Of a DNA stretch of 64,000 nt, positions 50,500-58,143 are shown in pieces. The notes beneath the pieces were generated by a model. The model did not search any database. It saw nothing but the letters and a program-made list of their open reading frames with translations, and was not told the origin of the DNA. The translations under genes were made by a program, and so were the position numbers. Within the stretch, counting starts at the first letter, position 1. Each line of letters opens with the position of its first letter. Source of the DNA: Methylobacterium mesophilicum (GTDB lineage: Bacteria; Pseudomonadota; Alphaproteobacteria; Rhizobiales; Beijerinckiaceae); contig NZ_BPQU01000003.1 of the NCBI RefSeq assembly GCF_022179445.1, positions 186,001 through 250,000 on the forward strand. Reading direction: 5' to 3'.

Positions 50500-51759
50500 A
50501 TGACGGATCGGTTCGGGGATTCTCTCTCTCGCCGCGGCCTGCTGCGAGTCGGCGGCGCGGCCCTCATCGCGCCGGCGCTCGCCAGCCCGGCCCTGTCCCA
50601 GGGACAGTCGGACGTGATCCGGATCGGTCACTTGACCCCTCGTACCGGCTTCCTCGGGCCGCTGGGCGAGTTCGCCGTTCAGGCCGCGCAGCTCGCCGTC
50701 GAGGAGATCAACGCCGCCGGCGGCATCGCCGGCCGGAAGGTCGAGCTGCTGGCCGAAGACAGCGTCAATCCGCAGACCGCCTCGGCCAAGGCCGAGCGCA
50801 TGGTCCAGCGCGACCGCGTCGCCTGCCTGGTCGGCGAGATCAACTCCGCCTCGGCGCTGGCGATCAGCCAGGTGGCGCAGCGCGAGAAGGTGCTGTTCAT
50901 CAACACCGGCGCGAACTCGGACGCGCTGCGCGGTGCCGACTGCAAGCGCTACCTGTTCCACGTCGAGGCGCAGAACACCATGATGGTCCGCGCAGCGGGC
51001 CGGGCGCTGGTGGAGAAGGGCCTGATCAAGGGCAAGAAGGTCTACGCGCTCACCGCCGACTACGCGTTCGGTCACGACCTGCTCAAGCAGGCCAAGAAGT
51101 TCTTCATCGCGAACGAGGCGACGCTTGCCGGTGAGGACCTGATCCCCACCGAGCTCACCGACTTCTCGCCGTTCCTGCTCAAGCTGCGTCAGGGCCGGCC
51201 GGATCTCGTGATCTGCAACCTCGCGGGCGCGCAGATCACCAACTTCCTCAAGCAGTACAGCGAGTTCGGGTTGCCGTTCCCGGTCGCCGGCTTCGGCTTC
51301 GATACGGCGTTGGCCTGGGGCGCGGGCCCCGGCAACTTCCTCGGCACATGGCCGGTGGTCTGGCACCACCAGATCGATTCGCCGTCGGCCAAGGCATTCG
51401 TGACGGCCTTCCGGGCCAAGTACAAGAAGCCGCCGGAGAACCAGGGCTGGGGCGACTACACGGCTATGAAGATCGTCGCCCAATCCATGAACGCGCTGAA
51501 GTCGACCGATTCCACCAAGATCGTGGAGTACCTGGAGAAGGGTGCGACCTTCGACATCGCCAAGACCCGGGAGGGCTACTTCCGCCCCTGGGACCACGAG
51601 CTGATGCAGGAGATGTACGCGATCACCGCCCTGCCGGCGGACCAGGTCAAGAATCCCTACGACATCTTCACGGCGACCGGGCCGCTGCCCGGTCCCGGCG
51701 AGAGCCTGGAGGTCCTCGCCACCACCCGCGACGAGAACGCCTGCACCTTCCCGGCGTGA
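50500..51759 (+). CDS. ABC transporter substrate-binding protein (LivK/type I fold)
   Basis: A 419-residue periplasmic binding protein of the branched-chain-amino-acid (HAAT) family. The N-terminus has a twin-arginine pair (SRRGLLRVGG) and signal peptide to about residue 33 (ALSQ). Core features are IRIGHLTPRTGFLGPLGE, DSVNPQTASAKAERM and VAGFGFDTALA. In this family many members bind aromatic or hydroxy acids rather than amino acids. It starts the operon of the transporter, dehydrogenase and BKACE genes; GGAAACGCACGGGAG precedes ATG 50500. No leucine-specific residues can be assigned. Confidence 0.92.
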   Translation: MTDRFGDSLSRRGLLRVGGAALIAPALASPALSQGQSDVIRIGHLTPRTGFLGPLGEFAVQAAQLAVEEINAAGGIAGRKVELLAEDSVNPQTASAKAERMVQRDRVACLVGEINSASALAISQVAQREKVLFINTGANSDALRGADCKRYLFHVEAQNTMMVRAAGRALVEKGLIKGKKVYALTADYAFGHDLLKQAKKFFIANEATLAGEDLIPTELTDFSPFLLKLRQGRPDLVICNLAGAQITNFLKQYSEFGLPFPVAGFGFDTALAWGAGPGNFLGTWPVVWHHQIDSPSAKAFVTAFRAKYKKPPENQGWGDYTAMKIVAQSMNALKSTDSTKIVEYLEKGATFDIAKTREGYFRPWDHELMQEMYAITALPADQVKNPYDIFTATGPLPGPGESLEVLATTRDENACTFPA

Positions 51760-51766
51760 GGCGGCC

Positions 51767-52642
51767 ATGCAGCTCGTCTTCATCCTCGAGCAGGTGCTCA
51801 ACGGCCTTCTGATCGGCGTCCAGTATCTGCTGATCGCGCTGGGCCTGTCGCTGATCTTCAGCCTCGGCGGGATCGTGAACCTCGCCCACGGCGCGTTCTA
51901 CGCCATCGGCGCCTACCTGACCGTCGTGCTGACTCCGACGATCGGCTTCGGCGGCGCGCTCGTCGCCTCGCCGCTGCTGGTGGCCGTACTCGGCCTCGTG
52001 ATCGAGCGGTTCCTGCTCCGGCGGTTCTACCGGGGCGATCCGACGCTCGGCCTGCTGCTCACCTTCGGCCTCGCCATGGTGGCCGAGCAGGCCCTGCGCA
52101 TGGCCTTCGGGGCGGCGCCGCTGCCCTACGGCATCCCGGGGTGGCTGCGGGGGCAGGTGTTCATCGGCGACCTGATCTACTCGCGCTACAGACTCTCGAT
52201 CCTGGTGGTGGCGCTCGCCTGCGTCGGCGGCCTGTGGCTGCTCCTGACCCGCACCAGCTTCGGCCGCGTGGTCCGGGCCGGCGTCCAGAACCCCGACATG
52301 GTCGCGGCTCTGGGCATTTCGCTCCGTCCGTACATGAGCGCGGTGGTGACGATCGCCGTCGGGCTGGCGGCCCTCGCCGGGACCATGATGGCGCCGGTCA
52401 CCGGGGTTCACCCCGCCATGGGTGCCGAGATCCTGACCTTCGCCTTCGTCGTGGTGGTGATCGGCGGGCTCGGCTCGTTCTGGGGCGTGGTGCTGGCCGC
52501 CCTGATCGTCGGCGTGGTCCGGGGGCTCACCGCCTACGCCTACCCGCCCGCGACCGAGGCCGCCGTCTACGGCCTCATGGTGCTCGTCCTGCTGCTGCGC
52601 CCGCGCGGCCTGTTCGGCGAGCAGATCGCCCGATTCGAGTGA
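51767..52642 (+). CDS. ABC transporter permease (LivH type)
   Basis: A 291-residue inner membrane permease with about eight hydrophobic segments. The LivH signature is visible (FSLGGIVNLAHGAFYAIGAYL and the coupling-helix region GRVVRAGVQNPDMVAALGI, near residues 30 and 170). Its start is 7 bases after the binding-protein stop. It would pair with the permease half of the following fusion protein to form the channel. Confidence 0.94.
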   Translation: MQLVFILEQVLNGLLIGVQYLLIALGLSLIFSLGGIVNLAHGAFYAIGAYLTVVLTPTIGFGGALVASPLLVAVLGLVIERFLLRRFYRGDPTLGLLLTFGLAMVAEQALRMAFGAAPLPYGIPGWLRGQVFIGDLIYSRYRLSILVVALACVGGLWLLLTRTSFGRVVRAGVQNPDMVAALGISLRPYMSAVVTIAVGLAALAGTMMAPVTGVHPAMGAEILTFAFVVVVIGGLGSFWGVVLAALIVGVVRGLTAYAYPPATEAAVYGLMVLVLLLRPRGLFGEQIARFE

Positions 52643-52656
52643 GCGGGAGCAGCCCC

Positions 52657-55215
52657 ATGTCCGGAACCGCCGAACCGTTGCCGCTCGCCATCCCACAGCG
52701 CGGCCTGATCCTGCGCGAGAGCCGCCAGCTCTGGGCGGCGCTCGCCGCCCTGATCGTCCTGCCGTTCGCCCTCGACGCGATCGGCCTGACGCTGATCACC
52801 GCCACCGACGTGGTGATCTTCGCCCTCGCCGTGCTCGGCCTCAACATCCTGGTCGGCTGGACAGGCCTCGTCTCCTTCGGCCACGGGGCATGGTTCGGGA
52901 TCGGGGCCTACGCGGTGGCGATCCTTCAGACCCGCTTGGCGCCGGGCGACATGGCCCTGCCGCTGTTCGGCGCGCTGGCGATCACCGGTATCGCGGCGTT
53001 CGCCGGCGGCTCCCTGATCTTGCGGCGGCGCGGCGTCTACTTCTCATTGCTGACGCTCGCGTTCACCGCGATGCTGTACGCCATCGCGTTCCGCTGGACC
53101 GACCTCACCGGCGGCGAGAACGGCATCGGCAACCTGCACCGCTGGGAGGTGCTGCAGCGGCCCGGCGCCTACTACGCCGCAGTCTCCGGCATCGCCTTCC
53201 TGGTCCTCGTCGCGCTCTGGCGCTTCCGGCGCTCGCCGATGGGAACGGTTCTGGTCGCGATCCGCGAAAACGAGCAGCGCGCCGGCTTCCTCGGCTACGC
53301 CACCAACCGCTACAAGCTCGCGGCCTTCGTGATCTCGGCATCGATCACCGGGCTGGCCGGCGCGCTCTCCGCCTACAGCCACCGGTTCACCTCGGCCGAC
53401 CCGATCTCCATCGCGTTCTCGGGCGAACTGCTGGCCATGGTGGTGATCGGCGGGATGCGCTCGTTCCTGGGGCCTGCCCTCGGGGCCCTGTTCTACATCC
53501 TGTTCCGGGAGTTCCTCTCGATCTACACCGGCGACTGGCTGCTGTATTTCGGGCTGCTGTTCGTCGCCTTCATCGTGTTCTCGCCGGACGGGCTCGTGGG
53601 GATCGCGGCCCGGCTGATGCGGCCGTTCCGACGCGTACCGGGGGAGGGCGCCGCGATGTCGGCCCGCCGGCCCGGTGCCTCGGGCCGCGTCCCGGCCCGG
53701 TTCATCGCCGAGGGGCGTTCCGACGGCCCGGTCCTGGTCGCGGACGACATCCGCAAGAGCTTCGGACCGGTCGCCGCCGTGCGCGGCGTCTCCTTCGCGG
53801 TGGCCGACCGGACGCTGCACGCCCTGATCGGCCCGAACGGCGCCGGCAAGACCACGGCGTTCAACCTACTTTCCGGGCTGTTCCGGCCCAATTCCGGCCG
53901 GATCCTCCTCGACGGCCGGGAGATCGCCGGGCTCGAGCCCCACGCGATCACCCGGGCCGGCCTCGGCCGCTCGTTCCAGATCACCAACCTGTTTCCGGGC
54001 CTATCGGTGGAAGAGAACATCAGGCTCGCCGTCCAGGCCCGCCACCCGGCCCACATGAACCCGTGGCGCGACGCGCTCCGCCTGCGGAAGATCGCCGACG
54101 ACACGGCCGAGCTGCTGCGCTGGACCGGTCTTGCCGGGATCGAGAAGGCGGAGGCCGGCAGCCTCTCCTACGGCGGGCAGCGGCTCCTCGACATGGGCCT
54201 GGCGCTGGCCACGCGCCCGCGGGTCCTGCTGCTCGACGAGCCGCTGGCCGGCCTGGCCGCGGCCGAGCGGGAGCGCGTCGGCGACCTGATCAAGGCGCTC
54301 TCCGCCGACATCCCGGTGCTGCTCGTCGAGCACGACATCGACCGGGTCTTCCGCCTGGCCGACCGGGTCACCGTGATGGCGGACGGCGCGGTGCTGGTGG
54401 ACGGTTCCGTGGCCGACGCCCGGGACGACGCGCGGGTGCAGGCGGTCTATCTCGGCTCCGGGACGGAGGCGATCGCGGCGAAGCCGCGTGCCAGCGCCGC
54501 CGCGACCGAGACGCTGCTGACGATGGCGGGCGTCGACACCTTCTACGGCAAGTCGCACATCCTCAACGGCGTGGACCTGACGGTGCACAAGGGCGAGGTG
54601 GTGGCCCTCCTCGGCCGCAACGGCGCCGGCAAGTCGACCCTGCTGAAGACCCTGATCGGTACGGCGCCCCCGGCCGCCGGCCGGATCGTCCTTGGCGCGC
54701 AGGATATCGCCGGGCTCACGCCGGACCGGATCGCCCGGCTCGGCATCGGCTACGTGCCGCAGGGACGGGCGCTGTTCGCGGGCATGAGCGTAGCCGAGAA
54801 TCTCGGTCTCGGCCGGCTGCGGCGCCTGACCGGCGCGGGCATCCACTGGGACGAGGACAAGGTCCTGGAATTCTTCCCACGCCTCAAGCAACGCTGGACC
54901 GTCGACGCCGCACGCCTGTCCGGCGGCGAGCAGCAGATGGTGGCGGTGGCGCGGGCGCTCTCCGGCGACACGCGCCTCCTCCTCCTCGACGAGCCCTTCG
55001 AGGGCCTGTCGCCGGCGGTGACCGAGGAACTGTTCGAGGCGTTCGATCGTCTGCGGCGGGAGATCGCGATCATCCTGGTGGATCATCACCTCGACCTGGC
55101 GCTGGCGCTCTCCGACCGGACCGTCGCGCTGGAGCGCGGCAGCGTGCAGTGGACCGGCGAGTCGCGCCTGCTGCGCGAGGACCAGGATCTGAGGCGGAAG
55201 GTGCTGTGGCTATGA
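52657..55215 (+). CDS. LivM-LivG-LivF triple fusion: ABC permease plus two ATPases
   Basis: One 852-residue protein that joins three components usually encoded separately. Residues 1 to about 335 form a LivM-type permease (WTGLVSFGHGAWFGIGAYAV, coupling helix RENEQRAGFLG). A LivG-type ATPase follows (Walker A GPNGAGKTT near 392, signature LSYGGQ near 502, VLLLDEP near 524), then a LivF-type ATPase (GRNGAGKST near 653, LSGGEQQ near 754, LLLLDEP). The frame is continuous with no stop. The start ATG 52657 is supported by the permease beginning; the stop overlaps the next gene (ATGA). Only two transporter chains plus the binding protein are therefore needed, giving fixed stoichiometry. Confidence 0.93.
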   Translation: MSGTAEPLPLAIPQRGLILRESRQLWAALAALIVLPFALDAIGLTLITATDVVIFALAVLGLNILVGWTGLVSFGHGAWFGIGAYAVAILQTRLAPGDMALPLFGALAITGIAAFAGGSLILRRRGVYFSLLTLAFTAMLYAIAFRWTDLTGGENGIGNLHRWEVLQRPGAYYAAVSGIAFLVLVALWRFRRSPMGTVLVAIRENEQRAGFLGYATNRYKLAAFVISASITGLAGALSAYSHRFTSADPISIAFSGELLAMVVIGGMRSFLGPALGALFYILFREFLSIYTGDWLLYFGLLFVAFIVFSPDGLVGIAARLMRPFRRVPGEGAAMSARRPGASGRVPARFIAEGRSDGPVLVADDIRKSFGPVAAVRGVSFAVADRTLHALIGPNGAGKTTAFNLLSGLFRPNSGRILLDGREIAGLEPHAITRAGLGRSFQITNLFPGLSVEENIRLAVQARHPAHMNPWRDALRLRKIADDTAELLRWTGLAGIEKAEAGSLSYGGQRLLDMGLALATRPRVLLLDEPLAGLAAAERERVGDLIKALSADIPVLLVEHDIDRVFRLADRVTVMADGAVLVDGSVADARDDARVQAVYLGSGTEAIAAKPRASAAATETLLTMAGVDTFYGKSHILNGVDLTVHKGEVVALLGRNGAGKSTLLKTLIGTAPPAAGRIVLGAQDIAGLTPDRIARLGIGYVPQGRALFAGMSVAENLGLGRLRRLTGAGIHWDEDKVLEFFPRLKQRWTVDAARLSGGEQQMVAVARALSGDTRLLLLDEPFEGLSPAVTEELFEAFDRLRREIAIILVDHHLDLALALSDRTVALERGSVQWTGESRLLREDQDLRRKVLWL

Positions 55216-56135
55216 CGGAAAGCGTCGCGATCGTCGGCGCCGGCCTGATCGGCCGGGCCTGGGCGATGATCTTCGCCCGCGCCGGCTGGGACGTGCGCCT
55301 GTTCGATGCCGCCGACGGCGTCGCCCAGGCCGCGATCCCGCTCTGCGCCGCGGGCCTGCGGACGCTCTCCGAGAACGGGCTCTGCCCCGATCCAAAGGCG
55401 GCGTCCGGCCGTATCCGGGCCCCGGACGGTCTGGCCGCCTGCCTCGACGGCGTCGGCTTCGTTCAGGAGAACGGGCCGGAACGGCTCGACGTGAAGCAGG
55501 CCCTGTTCGCGGAACTCGACGCCCTGGCGCCGTCGGACGCGATCATCGCCTCCTCATCCTCGGCGATCCGCTGCTCGCTGTTCACCGAGGGGCTTCCCGG
55601 ACGCGGCCGATGCCTGATCGGCCATCCCGTGAACCCGCCGCACCTGATCCCGCTCGTGGAGATCTCCGGCGCCCCCTGGACGGAGGCCGCGGTGCTGGAG
55701 CGCGCCCGGGCGACCTACGAGAGGATCGGACAGGTGCCGATCACCGTCCTGAAGGAGATCGAGGGCTTCATCCTCAACCGGCTCCAGGGCGCGCTGCTGG
55801 CGGAGGCGTTCCGCCTGGCGTCGGAGGGGTACGTGACCCCGCAGGATCTGGATAAGACCGTCGCGGACGGGCTCGGCCTGCGCTGGAGCTTCATGGGGCC
55901 GTTCGAGACGATCGAGCTCAACGCCCCCGGCGGCATCGCCGATTACTGCGCGCGCTACACCGGATTCTACAAGAGCCTCGCCGCCGACCCGGCGCCCCCG
56001 AGCGTTTACGAGGCGCCGGCCACCCAGGCGATCCTCGCGAACTGGCGAGCGCCCGCAGACCTGCCCGCCCGCATGAACCGCCGCGACGCGCGGCTGGCCG
56101 CCCTGCGGGCCCACAAGCTGTCACAGAAGGACTGA
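55212..56135 (+). CDS. 3-hydroxyacyl-CoA dehydrogenase family protein (gulonate/carnitine 3-dehydrogenase-like)
   Basis: A 307-residue NAD-dependent beta-hydroxy-acid dehydrogenase. The Rossmann loop is VGAGLIGRAW (about 7-16) with acidic LFDAAD after beta-2; substrate-binding His is in GHPVNPPHLIPLVEI (about 136-150). Its length is that of the CRYL1/L-gulonate 3-dehydrogenase and carnitine 3-dehydrogenase group, not of FadB-type fatty-acid enzymes. It would oxidise a beta-hydroxy acid to a beta-keto acid, exactly the substrate type used by the BKACE protein encoded 2 bases downstream. ATG 55212 overlaps the fusion stop. Confidence 0.88.
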   Translation: MTESVAIVGAGLIGRAWAMIFARAGWDVRLFDAADGVAQAAIPLCAAGLRTLSENGLCPDPKAASGRIRAPDGLAACLDGVGFVQENGPERLDVKQALFAELDALAPSDAIIASSSSAIRCSLFTEGLPGRGRCLIGHPVNPPHLIPLVEISGAPWTEAAVLERARATYERIGQVPITVLKEIEGFILNRLQGALLAEAFRLASEGYVTPQDLDKTVADGLGLRWSFMGPFETIELNAPGGIADYCARYTGFYKSLAADPAPPSVYEAPATQAILANWRAPADLPARMNRRDARLAALRAHKLSQKD

Positions 56136-56137
56136 GC

Positions 56138-57067
56138 ATGGCCTCACAGCGGAAAGTCATCATCACCTGCGCCGTCACCGGCGCGATCCACACGCCCAGC
56201 ATGTCGCCGCATCTGCCGGTGACGCCGGAGGAGATCGCCGACGCCGCGATCGGTGCCGCCGAAGCCGGCGCGGCGATCATCCACCTGCACGCCCGCGACC
56301 CCGAGACCGGTCAGCCCGATCAGTCGCCGGAGGCCTTCGCCAAGTTTCTGCCGGTGATCAAGCAGCGCTCCGGCTGCGTCGTGAACATCACCACCGGCGG
56401 CGCGCCGACCATGTCGATCGAGGAGCGGGTGCGCCCGGCCGCGACCTTCCAGCCGGAAGTGGCCTCCCTCAACCTCGGCTCGATGAATTTCGGCCTGTTC
56501 GGCATGCTGGACCGCTTCAAGGACCTGAAGCACCAATGGGAGCGGGATTACCTCGGCAACAAGGACATCATCTTCCGCAACACGTTCGGCCAGATCGAGC
56601 ACATCCTCACCACCTGCGGTCCCAACGGCACGCGGTTCGAGTTCGAGTGCTACGACACGGCCCACCTCTACAACCTCAAATACTTCTTCGACCGCGGGCT
56701 GGTGAAGGCGCCACTGTTCATCCAGACCGTGTTCGGCCTGCAGGGCGGCATCGGCGCGCATCCCGACGACGTGATGCACATGAAGCGCACCGCCGACCGG
56801 CTGTTCGGCGATCAGTACCGCTGGTCGGTGCTGGGCGCGGGCCGAAACCAGATGAACATCGCCGCCATGGCGGCCGCGATGGGCGGCAACGTCCGCGTCG
56901 GCCTGGAGGACAGCCTGTGGGACGGGCCGGGCAAGCTCGCCGAGACCAACGCCACCCAGGTCCGCCGCGTCCGCTCCATCATCGAGGGGCTGGGGCTGGA
57001 GATCGCGTCGCCCGACGAAGCCCGCGAGATGCTGTCGCTGAAGGGCGGGGACAAGGTCGCGTTCTGA
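56138..57067 (+). CDS. Beta-keto acid cleavage enzyme (BKACE, DUF849 family)
   Basis: A 309-residue TIM-barrel enzyme. BKACEs condense a beta-keto acid with acetyl-CoA to give acetoacetate and a new acyl-CoA. The zinc ligands fit H49 and H51 in HLHARDP, plus a later His, and the acidic residue E257 in GLEDSLW is conserved. Substrate-pocket sequences are NITTGGAPTMS and SLNLGSMNF. Members differ in substrate (3-keto-5-aminohexanoate, dehydrocarnitine, others), and prediction from the pocket is unsafe here. The dehydrogenase before it presumably makes its substrate. It ends the operon; a vapBC pair follows 69 bases later. Confidence 0.93.
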   Translation: MASQRKVIITCAVTGAIHTPSMSPHLPVTPEEIADAAIGAAEAGAAIIHLHARDPETGQPDQSPEAFAKFLPVIKQRSGCVVNITTGGAPTMSIEERVRPAATFQPEVASLNLGSMNFGLFGMLDRFKDLKHQWERDYLGNKDIIFRNTFGQIEHILTTCGPNGTRFEFECYDTAHLYNLKYFFDRGLVKAPLFIQTVFGLQGGIGAHPDDVMHMKRTADRLFGDQYRWSVLGAGRNQMNIAAMAAAMGGNVRVGLEDSLWDGPGKLAETNATQVRRVRSIIEGLGLEIASPDEAREMLSLKGGDKVAF

Positions 57068-57103
57068 GGAGGGTCCACCCTTGCTTGTGCGGTCGCCGAC
57101 GTG

Positions 57104-57125
57104 GGCATATGTTAAGCCATATGCC
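57104..57125. promoter_or_regulatory. vapB: vapBC operator palindrome
   Basis: Perfect arms GGCATATG and CATATGCC with spacer ttaagc, ending 11 bases before the vapB ATG. This position and symmetry fit VapB/AbrB autoregulatory sites; the region is markedly AT-rich in contrast to surrounding DNA. Confidence 0.65.
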
Positions 57126-57136
57126 GGGAGGTGAGC

Positions 57137-57367
57137 ATGGAGCGCATCGCCAAGGTCTTCAGGAATAACCGCAGCCAAGCCGTCCGAATTCCGAAGGAGT
57201 TCGAATTGCCTGGCGACGAAGTGTCGGTCTCTCGACAACCCGATGGGAGCCTGATCCTTCGACCACGGCTTCGCCTCGAGGCTCTCATCGCGTCGCTGGA
57301 ACCGCTTCCGCGGGAAGACAGGTTGGACGAAATCCCGGATCTCGAGGCGGAAGACGTCGTTCTGTGA
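57137..57367 (+). CDS. vapB: VapB-type (AbrB-fold) antitoxin
   Basis: A 76-residue antitoxin. The N-terminal SpoVT/AbrB DNA-binding domain reads AKVFRNNRSQAVRIPKEFEL (about 4-23) and continues VSVSRQPDGSLILRP. The acidic C-terminus (PREDRLDEIPDLEAEDVVL) is the toxin-binding tail. ATG 57137 follows GGGAGG by 5 bases; the in-frame GTG at 57131 is less likely. The stop overlaps vapC (GTGA), so the pair is coupled and probably autorepressed through the upstream palindrome. Confidence 0.93.
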   Translation: MERIAKVFRNNRSQAVRIPKEFELPGDEVSVSRQPDGSLILRPRLRLEALIASLEPLPREDRLDEIPDLEAEDVVL

Positions 57368-57801
57368 GCGGCATCGTGCGCTATCTGCTCGATACCAACA
57401 TTCTGTCGGATCTCATCAATCGCGGGCGGGACGGCCCAGTCGCCGCCATGCTCGAAGGGCGCACAGCCAATGTGTGCACAAGCATCGTGGCGGCCGCCGA
57501 GATCCGGTATGGCGTGGCGCGAAAAGGGTCTCAGTCTCTTGCAGACCGCGCCGAAACAGTGCTCGGAACGATTCCGATCGCCCCTCTGGCAGCGCCGGCC
57601 GATCGCTATTACGGCGAGATCCGCGCGCTCCTCACAAAGCGGGGCACGCCGATCGGGCCGAACGACCTCCTGATCGCTGCCCAATGCCTCGCCTTGAATC
57701 TATGTCTTGTCAGCGCGAACCTGAGTGAATTCCGCCGCGTTCCAGGGCTGGAAATCGAGAATTGGCTCGACCCACATGCCGTGGGCAACGACGTGCATTA
57801 A
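57364..57801 (+). CDS. vapC: VapC-type PIN-domain toxin
   Basis: A 145-residue endoribonuclease toxin with the standard PIN layout: Asp10 (YLLDTNILSDL), Glu46 (AAAEIRYG) and Asp101 (GPNDLLIAAQ). The usual C-terminal SEFRRVPGLEIENW closes the domain. The fourth acidic position of many VapCs falls near N119 (SANLSEF), a common variant. GTG 57364 overlaps vapB. It likely cleaves tRNA or rRNA unless bound by VapB. Unlike the longer PIN protein at 34509-35144, this has normal VapC length. Confidence 0.93.
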   Translation: MSGIVRYLLDTNILSDLINRGRDGPVAAMLEGRTANVCTSIVAAAEIRYGVARKGSQSLADRAETVLGTIPIAPLAAPADRYYGEIRALLTKRGTPIGPNDLLIAAQCLALNLCLVSANLSEFRRVPGLEIENWLDPHAVGNDVH

Positions 57802-57817
57802 CGTCGCCAGCAAGTGC

Positions 57818-58132
57818 CTATCCCGGCACACCAAAAACTTTGGCGAGGGCCTCATCGTCCACGCCGGTGATCTCCAGGCGCTTCATCCGGCCCTGATGGC
57901 CGGCAACGATCTGGACGGCGCCGGCCGCGATCCTGAGAGAGCCGGCGATCAGCCGTTCGAGCGCCGTGTTGGCGGCGCCGTCGACCGGCGGGGCGGCGAC
58001 GCGCACCTTGAGACAGGGGGCACCGTCCGCGTCGCGGATCCAGCCGTCCACGGCGTCGCGTCCGCCGCGCGGGGTCAGCCGGACGGTCAGCCGCAGCGGT
58101 TTGACCGCCGTCTCCGACGGAGCTCGTGCCAC
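57818..58132 (-). CDS. DUF167 (YggU) family protein
   Basis: A 104-residue protein with the conserved RLTPRGGRDAVDGW start of the domain and VAAPPVDGAANTALERLI, the DUF167 signature. The family adopts a small alpha/beta fold; its function is not established. It is convergent with vapC, 16 bases between stops, and precedes the FAD-dehydrogenase gene's end by 11 bases on the same strand. The start is GTG at 58132. Confidence 0.88.
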   Translation of the reverse strand: MARAPSETAVKPLRLTVRLTPRGGRDAVDGWIRDADGAPCLKVRVAAPPVDGAANTALERLIAGSLRIAAGAVQIVAGHQGRMKRLEITGVDDEALAKVFGVPG

Positions 58133-58143
58133 CGCACCCGCCT

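Noticed and set aside
52890..55211. Upstream open extension of the hydroxyacyl-CoA dehydrogenase gene
   Set aside because: It is an out-of-frame reading of the permease-ATPase fusion; the real protein starts at 55212 with the Rossmann motif directly after.
57068..57103. Small GGGT-cc-ACCC stem after the BKACE gene as terminator
   Set aside because: Loop of two bases is too short and no T-run follows.
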